Part shown: positions 1 to 9,150 of the stretch, in pieces
How the letters are laid out: the number at the start of each line of letters is the position of its first letter
Numbering within the stretch: the stretch's first letter is position 1
NCBI RefSeq assembly: GCF_002849225.1
Contig: NZ_PKMC01000002.1
Location: forward strand, 186,001-250,000
From: Actinomyces sp. UMB0138
GTDB taxonomy: Bacteria; Bacillota; Negativicutes; Veillonellales; Veillonellaceae
Length of the DNA: 64,000 nucleotides
Direction of reading: 5' to 3'
The notes under the pieces: generated by a model
Database searches by the model: none
Told to the model about the DNA's origin: nothing
The model's input: the letters and a program-made list of their open reading frames with translations, nothing else
Position numbers and translations under genes: made by a program

Positions 1-2
1 TC

Positions 3-2096
3 GTGCAGGCGCCCATGGCGATCGTCGTTGCGATAGTTGCCGGCAGCTCCTACTTCCTACTGAACCCAACCCACTGGGTGCAAGGCGCGGCCGCCGGCGA
101 ACTGTGCGGGTGGATCTTCGCCGCCATCGTGGGCTGCATCGTGGTAGACCGGCGCCTGCCCGGAGCTAACCCCGGCGCAATCGTTCGTGAATACGCTAAG
201 TACCTGGGCGCTATTGCCCCAGCCGTATTGGTCGGGTGGGTGATACTGCATTTCATGGGCGCCATGTCGGGCAGTGCGGATTCGTCCACGACAGCGCGTT
301 TTGCTGGGGCACTAGCACGCGTTACCATTGTCGGCTTCGTCATGCTAGGCATCTACCTGGCTGGCCTGTTTCTGCTGCGTAGCGAGGGAGTCAAGATCAT
401 CTCTGGCCCCCTTGCTGCACGGCTGCATCTGGGTCGGTCTGCTAATGGCGCGAAGGCCGAAAATAGTGAGAAACTAGAAGACATGACATCTAAGCCGGAG
501 GAAGCCGTGGCTACCGAAGATCACGAAGAACCCATCATTTCGGGCCGAGACGCCCACTTTGTTCTTCTGCCTGCAGCAACAGCCGAACAGGCGCCCGAAG
601 CACAAACCCCCCTTGCCGCCACCGCGACGCAGGACGAACCTCCGGTGCCCGCTCCTGCACAGAAGGGTGCTAGTGCTACCGCTGCCGGGGCCGCTTCTTT
701 CCCGCCGCCCCCGCCGGGCGAGGGCGAAGCCGAAGCACAAGAGGAACACGGCGAATCTTCCGCACAGGAACAAGACCAACTCGGCGAGTCCGTGGCAGAA
801 GAAACGACCGACCAGGAAGACGCTCACCCCGCGAGCAACACCCCCGAAGCCATGGCGTCACTGTCGCCACAGCGCTGGGATTCACTAAAGTCGGCGCTGC
901 TAGGAAAGGCCTCGGCCTCCCAAAGCCAGACTCCCGCCTCGCCTTCGCAGGAGCAGGGCCAGGAAGGTTCTTTCCCGCCGCCCCCGCCGGGCGAGGGCGA
1001 AGCCGAAGCACAAACCGGGTCAACGGCCCTTGCGAGCACCCCGGAGAATCAGGATTCGGCAGCCGCCCCTGCCTCGACTTCGGCAGCCGGAAGCTCGCCG
1101 GTTCCTGCGGCCCAGGCACAACCGCAGGAAGAAGGGTCTGCAGAAGAGGCTTCGCCCTCGAAGGCAGCAGACCAGGAAGCCGAAGGCGGCGAAACTGAGG
1201 GCGAGGAAACCGTCCACGTCACCCAGAACGCCTCTCCGCGCAAGGTAAGCGGCGTTCCCCTAGTTGGCACTAAGAACGCAATCATTCCGCCGGCCGCTGA
1301 TGCCGAGAAGGACATTGAGGCCAATACCGCTTCCTTCGAAGCCATCCTGATGGGCCAGGAGCCCGCCAATTCGGACACTAGTACCCGGCAACTGCCCATG
1401 TTCGGCGCCGCCCCGAAGCCGGTGCCGCCACGAACCGCCCCGAAGGTGCAGCGTCGTGACGAAGAGGACGATTCTCCGCTCATCAATCCCGTCCGTCGCA
1501 CCATGATCGGTGCGGCAGCCGGCGCGGGCGTCGCCCTCCTCCTCGGACTCATCCTGGTGGTGCCGCCGCTGCTGTCCTCGCCCTCGGCAAAGGAGGCCGC
1601 GCCCAAGACTTCCGCCTCCCAATCCCAGCAGGGTGGGGCCACTAAGAAGCCCTCGGCGCCCACTGCGAAGAAGCCCGAGATTGCCGCAGTGGCCTCCCTC
1701 GATCCCGAGGGCGACCAAAATGAACACCCCGAAGATCAAGACAAGATGGTGGACGGCGACCCGCAGTCCGTATGGATGTCGCGCTACTACCAGAATCCGA
1801 AGTTCGGCTTTAAGTCCGGCATCGGCGTCTCAATCTTGCTGAAAGACAAGGCAAAGGTTAGCCAGGTCACCGTGGCCACTCCCGCCACCGGGGGCACTAT
1901 CGAACTGCGCTCAACTTCGGCTGACAAGCCGCACGAGGGCGAACCACTCGCCACTGGCGAATTCGCCCAACCCACCACCACTTTGAAGCTAAAGAAACCG
2001 GTGGAAGCTGACTCGCTTGTGCTTTGGATTTCCGAGCTGCCCCGTGACGGCGAAGGGCGAAACCGCGCAGTTATTAGCGAAATCACCGTCAAATAG
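3..2096 (+). CDS. murJ: MurJ-family lipid II flippase, C-terminal part, fused to a disordered linker and extracellular domain (5' partial)
   Basis: The reading frame is open to the left edge, so the start lies outside the window; 697 residues are visible. Residues 1-135 hold several hydrophobic helices of the type that end MurJ/MviN, the peptidoglycan lipid II flippase. Residues about 145-500 are a low-complexity Ala/Glu/Gln/Pro/Ser-rich cytoplasmic linker, followed by one membrane helix near 505-525 and an outside C-terminal beta-rich domain with a discoidin-like look (motif DGDPQSVWMSRYY). Mycobacterial MviN has a comparable C-terminal extension, but with a pseudokinase domain between; no kinase-like motifs are visible here, only the linker. 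The position just upstream of trxB-trxA is the usual actinobacterial place for murJ. Identity of the flippase part rests on helix pattern and location, because most of it is outside the window. The linker contains an exact 46-bp repeat. Confidence 0.75.
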   Translation: MQAPMAIVVAIVAGSSYFLLNPTHWVQGAAAGELCGWIFAAIVGCIVVDRRLPGANPGAIVREYAKYLGAIAPAVLVGWVILHFMGAMSGSADSSTTARFAGALARVTIVGFVMLGIYLAGLFLLRSEGVKIISGPLAARLHLGRSANGAKAENSEKLEDMTSKPEEAVATEDHEEPIISGRDAHFVLLPAATAEQAPEAQTPLAATATQDEPPVPAPAQKGASATAAGAASFPPPPPGEGEAEAQEEHGESSAQEQDQLGESVAEETTDQEDAHPASNTPEAMASLSPQRWDSLKSALLGKASASQSQTPASPSQEQGQEGSFPPPPPGEGEAEAQTGSTALASTPENQDSAAAPASTSAAGSSPVPAAQAQPQEEGSAEEASPSKAADQEAEGGETEGEETVHVTQNASPRKVSGVPLVGTKNAIIPPAADAEKDIEANTASFEAILMGQEPANSDTSTRQLPMFGAAPKPVPPRTAPKVQRRDEEDDSPLINPVRRTMIGAAAGAGVALLLGLILVVPPLLSSPSAKEAAPKTSASQSQQGGATKKPSAPTAKKPEIAAVASLDPEGDQNEHPEDQDKMVDGDPQSVWMSRYYQNPKFGFKSGIGVSILLKDKAKVSQVTVATPATGGTIELRSTSADKPHEGEPLATGEFAQPTTTLKLKKPVEADSLVLWISELPRDGEGRNRAVISEITVK
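695..1013 (+). repeat. Exact 46-bp direct repeat inside the murJ linker
   Basis: Positions 695-740 and 968-1013 are identical over 46 bp. They are 273 bp apart, a multiple of three, so both copies are read in the same frame and encode a five-proline stretch followed by GEGEAEAQ. The pair could support in-frame deletion or duplication of 91 codons of disordered linker. Confidence 0.9.
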
Positions 2097-2152
2097 GAAT
2101 ATTGCGCCCTGCCAAGCTTGTTACAAGGACGCACGCTAAATAAGGAGTACGC

Positions 2153-3082
2153 ATGGCAGAAACTGTCCACGACGTAATCATTGTGGGCTCCGGCCCGGCC
2201 GGGTACACGGCGGCCATTTACACGGCTCGCGCGGGGCTGAACCCCGTCATGATCGCTGGTTCCGTCACCGCTGGTGGCGCCCTCATGCAGACCACTGATG
2301 TGGAAAACTATCCCGGTTTCCGCGACGGCATACTGGGGCCGGATCTAATGGAGCAGATGCGTGCCCAGGCGGAACGCTTCGGCGCCGACATTCGTCTTGA
2401 GGACGCCGAGGAGCTAGTGCTGAGCGGCGACGTCAAGAAGGTCGTCACCGACGAGGGCGAATACTTGGCTAAGACCGTAATCGTTTCTACCGGCTCTGAA
2501 TACCGCAAGTTGGGCGTGCCCGGAGAAGAGGAATTTTCTGGCCGCGGCGTTAGCTACTGCGCCACTTGTGACGGGTTCTTCTTCAAGGACAAGCCGATCG
2601 TCGTTGTGGGCGGCGGCGACTCCGCCATGGAAGAGGCAACCTTCCTAGCGAAGTTCGGTTCGTCAGTGACCGTCGTTCACCGCCGCGACCAGCTGCGCGC
2701 CTCTCAGGCCATGCAGGATCGGGCCAAGGCCAACGACAAGATTGACTTCGTGTGGAACAGCGTGGTGACCCAGGTGAATGGCCAGCAGGGGGCCACCTCC
2801 GTGACACTGCACAACCGCGAAACTGGCGAAGATTCTGAGCTGGAAGCTGCAGGCATCTTCGTGGCGATTGGCCAGATCCCGCGCACCGAACTGGTCGACG
2901 GGCAGTTGGAGCTAGGTCCGGAGGGCTACATTAATGTTGCTTCGCCCTCGCAGGCCACCAACATTCCAGGCGTTTTTGCTTGCGGCGACGTTGCTGACCC
3001 CCGTTACCAGCAGGCGGTAACTGCTGCCGGCTCTGGCTGTAGGGCAGCCCTGGACGTAGAACACTATCTGGAGCAACTTTAG
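2153..3082 (+). CDS. trxB: Thioredoxin-disulfide reductase
   Basis: Reduces thioredoxin with NADPH through FAD in the cytoplasm. The 309-residue length is normal for the low-molecular-weight class. The FAD-binding motif GSGPAG is at residues 12-17, the redox-active CATC at 136-139, and the NADPH-binding GGGDSA at 153-158; the C-terminal ACGD motif (FAD binding) is also present. A good ribosome binding site (aaggag) lies 6-8 bases before the ATG. trxA follows after 9 bases, so the two form an operon. Function is secure. Confidence 0.97.
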   Translation: MAETVHDVIIVGSGPAGYTAAIYTARAGLNPVMIAGSVTAGGALMQTTDVENYPGFRDGILGPDLMEQMRAQAERFGADIRLEDAEELVLSGDVKKVVTDEGEYLAKTVIVSTGSEYRKLGVPGEEEFSGRGVSYCATCDGFFFKDKPIVVVGGGDSAMEEATFLAKFGSSVTVVHRRDQLRASQAMQDRAKANDKIDFVWNSVVTQVNGQQGATSVTLHNRETGEDSELEAAGIFVAIGQIPRTELVDGQLELGPEGYINVASPSQATNIPGVFACGDVADPRYQQAVTAAGSGCRAALDVEHYLEQL

Positions 3083-3091
3083 GAAGTAGAT

Positions 3092-3412
3092 ATGGCAACT
3101 GTTGAAGTAACCGATCAAGATTTCATCGACAAGGTAATCAAGTCCGACAAGCCCGTGCTGGTTGATTTCTGGGCCACCTGGTGTGGACCGTGCCGGCAGA
3201 TGGGTCCGGTTGTGGACGAAATTGCTACCGAACGCGACGACGTGGTTATTGCCAAGCTGGATATTGATAAGAACCCGGCTACCGCAGCTAAGTATGGCGT
3301 CGTATCGATTCCTACGTTCGCGATCTTCAAGGACGAGGACTTGGTGCGGACCCTGGTGGGTTCGCGCCCGAAGAAGGATCTGCTAGCGGCCCTCGATGAG
3401 GTCACTAAGTAG
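3092..3412 (+). CDS. trxA: Thioredoxin
   Basis: Small cytoplasmic dithiol protein of 106 residues, the normal length. The active site WCGPC is at residues 30-34 and the conserved cis-proline segment SIPTF follows near 74-78. It is the second gene of the trxB-trxA operon and is followed by a strong terminator at 3429. Reduced thioredoxin would serve ribonucleotide reductase, methionine sulfoxide reductases and general thiol homeostasis; the neighbouring CydDC-like exporter on the opposite strand may also bear on thiol balance. Confidence 0.97.
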   Translation: MATVEVTDQDFIDKVIKSDKPVLVDFWATWCGPCRQMGPVVDEIATERDDVVIAKLDIDKNPATAAKYGVVSIPTFAIFKDEDLVRTLVGSRPKKDLLAALDEVTK

Positions 3413-3428
3413 CAACACTTTTTCTGTA

Positions 3429-3460
3429 GGGGGCAGGCCGTGTGCCTGCCCCCTTTTCTT
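3429..3460 (+). terminator. Rho-independent terminator after trxA
   Basis: A perfect 10-bp stem (3429-3438 with 3444-3453, gggggcaggc and its complement) with a 5-base loop is followed by ttttctt. It ends trxBA and lies at the 3' end of the convergent cydC-like gene. Confidence 0.9.
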
Positions 3461-5075
3461 ATGCCTTGAGTGCGCCTTCTTCGAGTTCTACGTGACGCAC
3501 CGTAGTATCCACGCGATGCGTTATTTCTAGCACCGTCTTTCCGTGCAGCGCGCCGCGCAGATTCGCTCTGACTGTCTGCAGGGTGGCTTCGTCCAGGTGT
3601 GAGGTGACTTCGTCCAGCACGTAGGCGTCCGCGTCCATTAGGAGCCCTCGTGCCAGCAGTAGCCTCTGCTTCTGGCCCCCAGACAACTGGTTTGGGCGAA
3701 GGTGGGCCTGCAGCCCCCCGAGGGCGGCTACGTCCTCTTCCAGCGCAACTACCTTCAATACTTTTTCGAGGGCGCCTCCTGGCACCTGCTTGCCAAGTTT
3801 CAGGTTGTCGGCGACCGTGCCATCAATCAGGCTGCCGTCCTGACTGATTACGCAAATCCGTTGGCGCACCGCCTGGGGCGATATTCGGTTTAGGTAAATC
3901 CCGTCAACTATGATTCCGCCCTTATCCGGATCCCAGGCGCGGGCCAGCAATGCACCGATAGTGGATTTCCCCGACCCCGAAGGGCCGGACAGGCACGTGT
4001 ACTGCCCAGGGTGCAGCGTTAGCGTCAATCCTTTCAAGCCGCGTTCAGTCTTCGGATACTTGAAGTAGACCTGATCGAACACGATCTGCGGCGCTACCCC
4101 AACCTGCCAGTCGTCTCCATCGAGCTGCTCGCCTGCGTTGTCGATCATCGCAAAGAGTCTGCGTGCGGATTCCTTCGCAGCCACTCGGCCCTCCCCACCT
4201 TCGCGCAACGCGGTAGCGCTAGCTAGGGAACCAACCGCAAGTCCCAGGGCTGCCAAAGTTTGCGGCAGGCTTTGCTGCATTGAAGCGACCATGCCGGCCA
4301 CGGTAATTAGAAGAAACGCATCCCAGCACAGTCCTACTGCCCCGCGCACACCTTTCCACCGCTCAGCCTTCTCGAGTGCTCGGCCTATCTGCTCCCCGTT
4401 GTTGGTGATTCTAGTTAGCGCCTCGTCCTGCTTCTGATTCGACAGGAGTTCTGCCAGTGCGATGCGACTGCGGGTTAGCTCCCTAGACAGCTCACTTCGC
4501 ACCTCTAGTTCACCCTGTTTGGCTCTAGCTATCTGGCCCTCGGTTAGGGCCGTAAGTGCAAAGGCGCTAGCCCATAGACCTACGCACAAAATCAATCCTG
4601 CAGTAAACCCCGTCAACTGCATTACCGCTGCTCCCGCGAGCACCGGAACTACTACCGCCGCTATCCGAGGCACGATCGTGTGGGCATAGAAAGCCTCGAC
4701 CCGATCGATGTCTCGCACAGCCGAGGGCAGCACGTCTGCAACGTCCATTTCGCTAATGCTCGCCGGCGCCCTCTTCGCCAGAGCTACATACAGCCGCACC
4801 CGCAGTCCGGCCAGCATGGTGAAGGCAACCAGGTGCCCGGAGTAATGCTCTAGGTAGGAACACCCCGCCCTCACAAGGCCGGTAATAACCAGGGCGACTC
4901 CCAGCTGTAGGCGTGGGGCTTTCCCGGCAACGGCACAGCCGACTAGCACGAAGCCAAGAGCGAAGATCGCCATCCGCGCGCACGCACCGACAATTCTTGC
5001 TAGCGCCGACACAATCAGGGGGCGGCGAGTTCCTTTCGCCTCTCGAAGCAGTCGCCTTGTTACGGATCGTTTCAT
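3459..5075 (-). CDS. cydC: ABC transporter ATP-binding/permease subunit, CydC-like
   Basis: Half-transporter of 538 residues: a membrane domain with about six helices (residues 20-290) followed by an ATPase domain. Walker A is GPSGSGKST, the signature is LSGGQKQR, and Walker B reads YVLDEVTSHLD, keeping the catalytic Glu although the usual Pro after it is Val. It overlaps the upstream cydD-like gene by 4 bases (ATGA), so the two are translationally coupled and should form a heterodimer. CydDC exports cysteine and glutathione (or haem-related reductant) and is needed for cytochrome bd assembly. No cydA or cydB is present in the window, so a general thiol or other small-molecule exporter remains possible. 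The family assignment rests on pairing, length and neighbourhood with trxBA. Confidence 0.72.
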   Translation of the reverse strand: MKRSVTRRLLREAKGTRRPLIVSALARIVGACARMAIFALGFVLVGCAVAGKAPRLQLGVALVITGLVRAGCSYLEHYSGHLVAFTMLAGLRVRLYVALAKRAPASISEMDVADVLPSAVRDIDRVEAFYAHTIVPRIAAVVVPVLAGAAVMQLTGFTAGLILCVGLWASAFALTALTEGQIARAKQGELEVRSELSRELTRSRIALAELLSNQKQDEALTRITNNGEQIGRALEKAERWKGVRGAVGLCWDAFLLITVAGMVASMQQSLPQTLAALGLAVGSLASATALREGGEGRVAAKESARRLFAMIDNAGEQLDGDDWQVGVAPQIVFDQVYFKYPKTERGLKGLTLTLHPGQYTCLSGPSGSGKSTIGALLARAWDPDKGGIIVDGIYLNRISPQAVRQRICVISQDGSLIDGTVADNLKLGKQVPGGALEKVLKVVALEEDVAALGGLQAHLRPNQLSGGQKQRLLLARGLLMDADAYVLDEVTSHLDEATLQTVRANLRGALHGKTVLEITHRVDTTVRHVELEEGALKA

Positions 5076-6637
5076 CGTGCCTCAACTCTTACTACTCGCT
5101 GCGCTGCCGCAATCGCTTCGGCGCGATGCGCTATGTGCAAGATCGTTCTTTTCCCTGTCTGCTCTGCCAACGTCTTCAAGATGAGTTTCTGGCTCTGCTC
5201 GTCGATTGAGGCGGTGGGCTCATCCAGAAGTAACAGCTCCTTGTCGCTCGCCAACGCGATCGCGATGGCTATTCTGGCCCGCTGTCCACCAGAGAGATTC
5301 TTTCCACCTTCTATAAGAGGCAAATCTAAACCTCCGTTTGCTCGGAGCCAGCTGCCGATCTGCGCATCTTCAAGCGCCTGCCAAATTGCGGTTTCCGTTC
5401 TACTACCGAAGCACTGCCTTACTGTGTCGCCCAGCAGGTACGGATTCTGCGGCACGTATGCCACGCAAGAAGCAGCAGGATACCGGGCGCTGGAGTCAAC
5501 CCCGTCAATGGCAACCTTTCCGGAAAGTACCGGAACAAAACCTTCTAACACCCCGGCGATGGTACTTTTCCCCGCGCCGGTTGCCCCGACCAGGGCAACG
5601 TGTTCCCCTTTGCGAACACTCAAAAAGAAATTGCGTAAAACCGGCTTATCCTGCGCATATCCTGCCGTTACGTCAACTAGGTCAACTATATTGTGTGGGT
5701 TAGGCTGCCCATAGACGGCTGATTCTGACCTTTTCAGCGAATGCTCAAATCCGCTCAGCGCCCTCTGGGCACCCCGCCCTCCCATTGCCGAAACAAAGTA
5801 GAGTCCTGCGCGGTCTACTGGACGCAACGCGATTACCAAACTGGCGCACGCTGCCACGGCCATCCCGGAGTAGGGTGCTTCTACGCTCAAGACAAGAGCA
5901 GAAGCGGTGAAGGCAACCGCAAAGGCGGCCATATGGATCACGAACAACACCGACTGGTTCACTGCTAAGAGGGACATGGTTCGCCGTCTTTGCACTTCTG
6001 CTGATTCCTCAACACGCTCAGTCAGGAAGTCCTGCCCATTCAAATAGGAAGCCGCTCCAAGAGCTCGCAGCGACTGCAGGTATGATTCGCTGAGACGGGC
6101 TTCGGCGCGTCTATTCGCCACCGAGGACTTGCGAATCTTCTTCAGAAAAAAGCGAACCAGAACGTAAGCCAGCCCCGAGGTGGCGCTCAGCGTCAGAGCT
6201 GACTTCCACATCCCCCATAGCGCCCAAACGACGCTTACACAGAACGGGGAGTAGAGCATGGCCAACAGTTCCGGCAAGACTTTAGTTTTGGCGCCGGCTA
6301 CCCGCTCTACGATTCCGGTAGCAATGGCAGTAATCCGCCCTGCCGAGGGCGCTCCTACCGGACCGACTGCATATACCTTATTTAATATGCGCGATCGCAA
6401 GTCGCCCTCGAGCCGCCCGGCTGCTTTGCCTCCCCCAAGTCGAGACGCCAAGGAGCAAAGTGCGGCTACGGCTACAAGCACTAGCGGTAGCAGCAAAGTC
6501 CGCCTTGGTGCAGCCTGCCCTGACAGGACAGCCTGCAGGTAAGGAGCAGCTCCCAGGACAGCGTCCGTGAGCAGCAACGGCACTAACACTGCCGCTAGCA
6601 CATTAGGTAGCAGAGGTGGTTTCGACAAAGTTCGCAC
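5072..6637 (-). CDS. cydD: ABC transporter ATP-binding/permease subunit, CydD-like
   Basis: First gene of the two-gene exporter operon, 521 residues with a GTG start. The N-terminal half carries about six membrane helices. The ATPase domain has Walker A GATGAGKST, signature LSGGQRARIAIA and Walker B LLLLDEPTASID, followed by the switch His in HIAHR. CydD and CydC act together as an inner-membrane heterodimer that exports thiols. Divergent from the aminotransferase gene at 6758, with about 120 bases between them for both promoters. Bacteriocin or peptide ABC exporters have similar layout, but no peptidase C39 domain is present here. Confidence 0.72.
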   Translation of the reverse strand: MRTLSKPPLLPNVLAAVLVPLLLTDAVLGAAPYLQAVLSGQAAPRRTLLLPLVLVAVAALCSLASRLGGGKAAGRLEGDLRSRILNKVYAVGPVGAPSAGRITAIATGIVERVAGAKTKVLPELLAMLYSPFCVSVVWALWGMWKSALTLSATSGLAYVLVRFFLKKIRKSSVANRRAEARLSESYLQSLRALGAASYLNGQDFLTERVEESAEVQRRRTMSLLAVNQSVLFVIHMAAFAVAFTASALVLSVEAPYSGMAVAACASLVIALRPVDRAGLYFVSAMGGRGAQRALSGFEHSLKRSESAVYGQPNPHNIVDLVDVTAGYAQDKPVLRNFFLSVRKGEHVALVGATGAGKSTIAGVLEGFVPVLSGKVAIDGVDSSARYPAASCVAYVPQNPYLLGDTVRQCFGSRTETAIWQALEDAQIGSWLRANGGLDLPLIEGGKNLSGGQRARIAIAIALASDKELLLLDEPTASIDEQSQKLILKTLAEQTGKRTILHIAHRAEAIAAAQRVVRVEAR

Positions 6638-6757
6638 AACACAAGCCTAGTCGACCCAACCCTACATAAACATTCGGTAATGTTGATCCTCTGTATGGCA
6701 AACTTTTAGAAAATAGTGGCACTATAGATTGCATAGTTGCCAATAGAGGAGGCACAT

Positions 6758-8035
6758 GTGACCGCTAAGAAGGCGCACGGTTCTAAAGCGTCTAACCTGG
6801 ACCAATGGGACGATATCTATTCCGAAAAGGCTCGCAATCTTCGCCAAAGCGAGATTAGGGCACTATTTTCGGTTGTGTCACGTCCCGAGGTAGTTTCCCT
6901 TGCCGGCGGAATGCCCAATATCAAGGATCTTCCGCTCGACCGACTGGCTGAATCGGCCAAGCAACTAATTGCTAGGCACGGCGCCCAGGCTATGCAGTAT
7001 GGCGGCGGTCAAGGGTACCCGGAACTGCGCGAACAAATAAGCCAGGTTATGACTTACGACGGTTACGCCCCGAACCCCGACAACATCGTTATTACTACGG
7101 GCTCTCAACAGGCCCTGGACTACGTCACTCAGATCTTTATTGATCCAGGCGACGTAATTGTGGCCGAGTCTCCCTCTTACGTTGGTGCGCTAGGTGTATT
7201 CGAGGCCTACAGAGCCGACGTGCGACACGTCCCACTCGATGACGACGGTGTTATCCCCGAGGCGCTGGACGAAATCCTTACGCAGCTAGAAAAGGCCGGC
7301 ACACCTGCGAAGATGTTTTATACGGTCCCGAATTATCACAACCCGGCCGGGGTGACCCTCTCAGCTGAGCGACGCCCTCGGGTAGCAGAGATTTGCCGCA
7401 AGCATCACGTGCTCATCTTGGAAGATAATCCATATGGTCTGCTCGGGTTCCATTCTGACCCGATCCCTTCGCTACATTCCTACGATCCCGATTCGGTGGT
7501 CTATCTAGGTTCCTTCTCGAAGATGTTTGCCCCCGGCTTCCGAATTGGCTGGGCCACTGCTCCTCCGGCTATCCGACAGAAGCTGGTTCTTGCCTCTGAA
7601 TCGGCAGTGCTCTCGCCTTCGATGGTTGGGCAGATGGCAATCAGCGGCTACCTGCGCGATTACGACTGGTATTCCCAGGTCAAGGTCTTCCGAGCCATGT
7701 ACGAGGAACGTTGCAACGCAATGCTTTCGGCGCTCGAAGAATTCCTGCCTTACTGCACATGGACAAAGCCGCAGGGCGGTTTCTACACCTGGCTAACTGT
7801 GCCCGAGGGCATCGATACCAAGGACATGCTGCCTCGCGCCGTGACTGAACTGGTCGCTTACACTCCCGGCACCGCGTTCTTTGCCAACGGCTCTGGGCGC
7901 CGCAATATTCGACTTTCGTACTGCTACCCCGAGCCCGAACAAATTCGCGAGGGCGTACGGAGGCTTTCCGTTGTAATGGATCACGAACTGGAGCTACTGA
8001 AGTTGTTCGGTGGCCCAAAGGCTAAGGAGGACTAA
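6758..8035 (+). CDS. PLP-dependent aminotransferase (class I/II, 2-aminoadipate/aromatic type)
   Basis: Cytoplasmic fold-type I aminotransferase of 425 residues. The Schiff-base lysine lies in SFSKMFAPGFRIGW, with upstream NYHNPAG and LEDNPYG motifs typical of the LysN/Aro8 branch. No N-terminal GntR DNA-binding domain is attached, so this is the stand-alone enzyme rather than a MocR regulator. I chose GTG 6758 because aggagg (6747-6752) sits five bases in front; an in-frame TTG at 6737 has no such site, and ATG 6756 is out of frame. ddl follows after two bases and the two are probably cotranscribed. Substrate is not determined by sequence. Confidence 0.88.
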   Translation: MTAKKAHGSKASNLDQWDDIYSEKARNLRQSEIRALFSVVSRPEVVSLAGGMPNIKDLPLDRLAESAKQLIARHGAQAMQYGGGQGYPELREQISQVMTYDGYAPNPDNIVITTGSQQALDYVTQIFIDPGDVIVAESPSYVGALGVFEAYRADVRHVPLDDDGVIPEALDEILTQLEKAGTPAKMFYTVPNYHNPAGVTLSAERRPRVAEICRKHHVLILEDNPYGLLGFHSDPIPSLHSYDPDSVVYLGSFSKMFAPGFRIGWATAPPAIRQKLVLASESAVLSPSMVGQMAISGYLRDYDWYSQVKVFRAMYEERCNAMLSALEEFLPYCTWTKPQGGFYTWLTVPEGIDTKDMLPRAVTELVAYTPGTAFFANGSGRRNIRLSYCYPEPEQIREGVRRLSVVMDHELELLKLFGGPKAKED

Positions 8036-8037
8036 CA

Positions 8038-9048
8038 ATGGTTAATGAAGAACAGGCTCCTACGCCTCAGGAGCTCCCTAAGTCCGTCGCCGTGGTTGCC
8101 GGCGGAATCACTCAAGAGCGGGAAGTTTCCCTTGCGTCGGGCACCCGCGTAACCAATCGGCTAGTTCGAGCCGGCTATGACGCCCACCTGGTGGAATTTG
8201 GTCCCCACCTTTTAGAGAACCTAAATAAGTTGCAGCCCGATGTAGTATTTCCGCTGGTACACGGCTCTTTCGGCGAGGACGGAACACTGCAGGCGCTGCT
8301 GAAGCTAGCTGGTTTCCCCTTTGTTGGATCCGGCCCACAGGCCTGCAAGCTCTCTTCGGCTAAACCGGTAGCCAAATCCGTCGTGGCCAAGAACGGCCTT
8401 ACTACTCCCCCGGCTGTGTCGCTGCCGCAGGAAGTTTTTAGGCAGCTCGACTCCGATCAGATCCTGGATCTGCTAGAAAACAAGCTCGGTCTGCCCATGA
8501 TGGTAAAGCCCGCTTCCGGCGGATCCGCCCTCGGGGTAACCTACGTGAACGATCGGGCGGATCTAGCGCGCGCTATGATTTCAGCTTTCTCCTACGACGA
8601 AGAGGTGCTGGTAGAGCAATACGTTTCAGGTCGGGAGCTGGCAGTCTCGATAATCGATTCCGAGGACGGCCCGGTGGCTCTTCCAGTTGTCGAGATCATG
8701 CCAGAAGAGGGGCGGTACGATTACGATGCTCGATACGAGGTCGGCCGCTCCGCCTTCACTGTTCCCGCAGAGCTGGACCAGGAAGCGCTGGAAGCTGTCC
8801 GCGATCTAGCACTTGGCTGCCATCGCGTATTGGAACTGTCCCACCTGAGCCGCATCGACGTCATCCTGAACGAACAAGGCACCCCCTGGTTTATCGATGC
8901 TAACGTTGCACCCGGCATGACGGACACTTCCCTCTTCCCCCAGGCAGCAGAAGCAGCAGAGGGATCCAGTTTCCAGCAGATTCTGCAGGACCTAGTTAAT
9001 AGGGCCTACCAGCAGGGCTCTCGCGAAGTTACCGACGTAGCAGATTAG
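8038..9048 (+). CDS. ddl: D-alanine--D-alanine ligase family protein (ATP-grasp)
   Basis: ATP-grasp ligase of 336 residues. Visible Ddl features: the N-terminal GGITQEREVS segment, PLVHGSFGEDG, the ATP-binding loop PASGGSALGVTYV, and the C-terminal metal/substrate segment DANVAPGMTDTS. Joins two D-alanines for peptidoglycan precursor synthesis. The segment IDANVAPGMT differs slightly from the usual EVNTxPGMT, so a paralogous D-Ala-D-X or other dipeptide ligase cannot be excluded; a second ddl elsewhere in the chromosome would favour that. Starts two bases after the aminotransferase stop, with aaggagg inside the upstream gene. Ends at a bidirectional terminator facing parB. Confidence 0.82.
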   Translation: MVNEEQAPTPQELPKSVAVVAGGITQEREVSLASGTRVTNRLVRAGYDAHLVEFGPHLLENLNKLQPDVVFPLVHGSFGEDGTLQALLKLAGFPFVGSGPQACKLSSAKPVAKSVVAKNGLTTPPAVSLPQEVFRQLDSDQILDLLENKLGLPMMVKPASGGSALGVTYVNDRADLARAMISAFSYDEEVLVEQYVSGRELAVSIIDSEDGPVALPVVEIMPEEGRYDYDARYEVGRSAFTVPAELDQEALEAVRDLALGCHRVLELSHLSRIDVILNEQGTPWFIDANVAPGMTDTSLFPQAAEAAEGSSFQQILQDLVNRAYQQGSREVTDVAD

Positions 9049-9067
9049 AACTGCATAGTTAACCAAG

Positions 9068-9104
9068 AGTGGCGGCTACCAATCAGGTAGCCGCCACTTT
9101 GTTT
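9068..9104. terminator. Bidirectional terminator between ddl and parB
   Basis: A perfect 13-bp stem (9068-9080 with 9086-9098) with a 5-base loop separates the convergent ddl and parB genes and runs directly into parS site 1, with a short T-rich tail on the plus strand. Confidence 0.85.
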
Positions 9105-9115
9105 CACGTGAAACA
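9100..9115. promoter_or_regulatory. parS: parS site 1
   Basis: Perfect 16-bp match to the bacterial parS consensus TGTTTCACGTGAAACA, a palindrome loaded by ParB. It lies in the ddl-parB intergenic region, directly after the terminator stem. Confidence 0.97.
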
Positions 9116-9150
9116 ATTGCTGCGGAAGAGCAACCGCATATCTAGCGCGA

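Noticed and set aside
474..1663. Several long antisense ORFs over the murJ linker
   Set aside because: They are the complement of a GC-rich low-complexity coding region, with no start signals or domain features.
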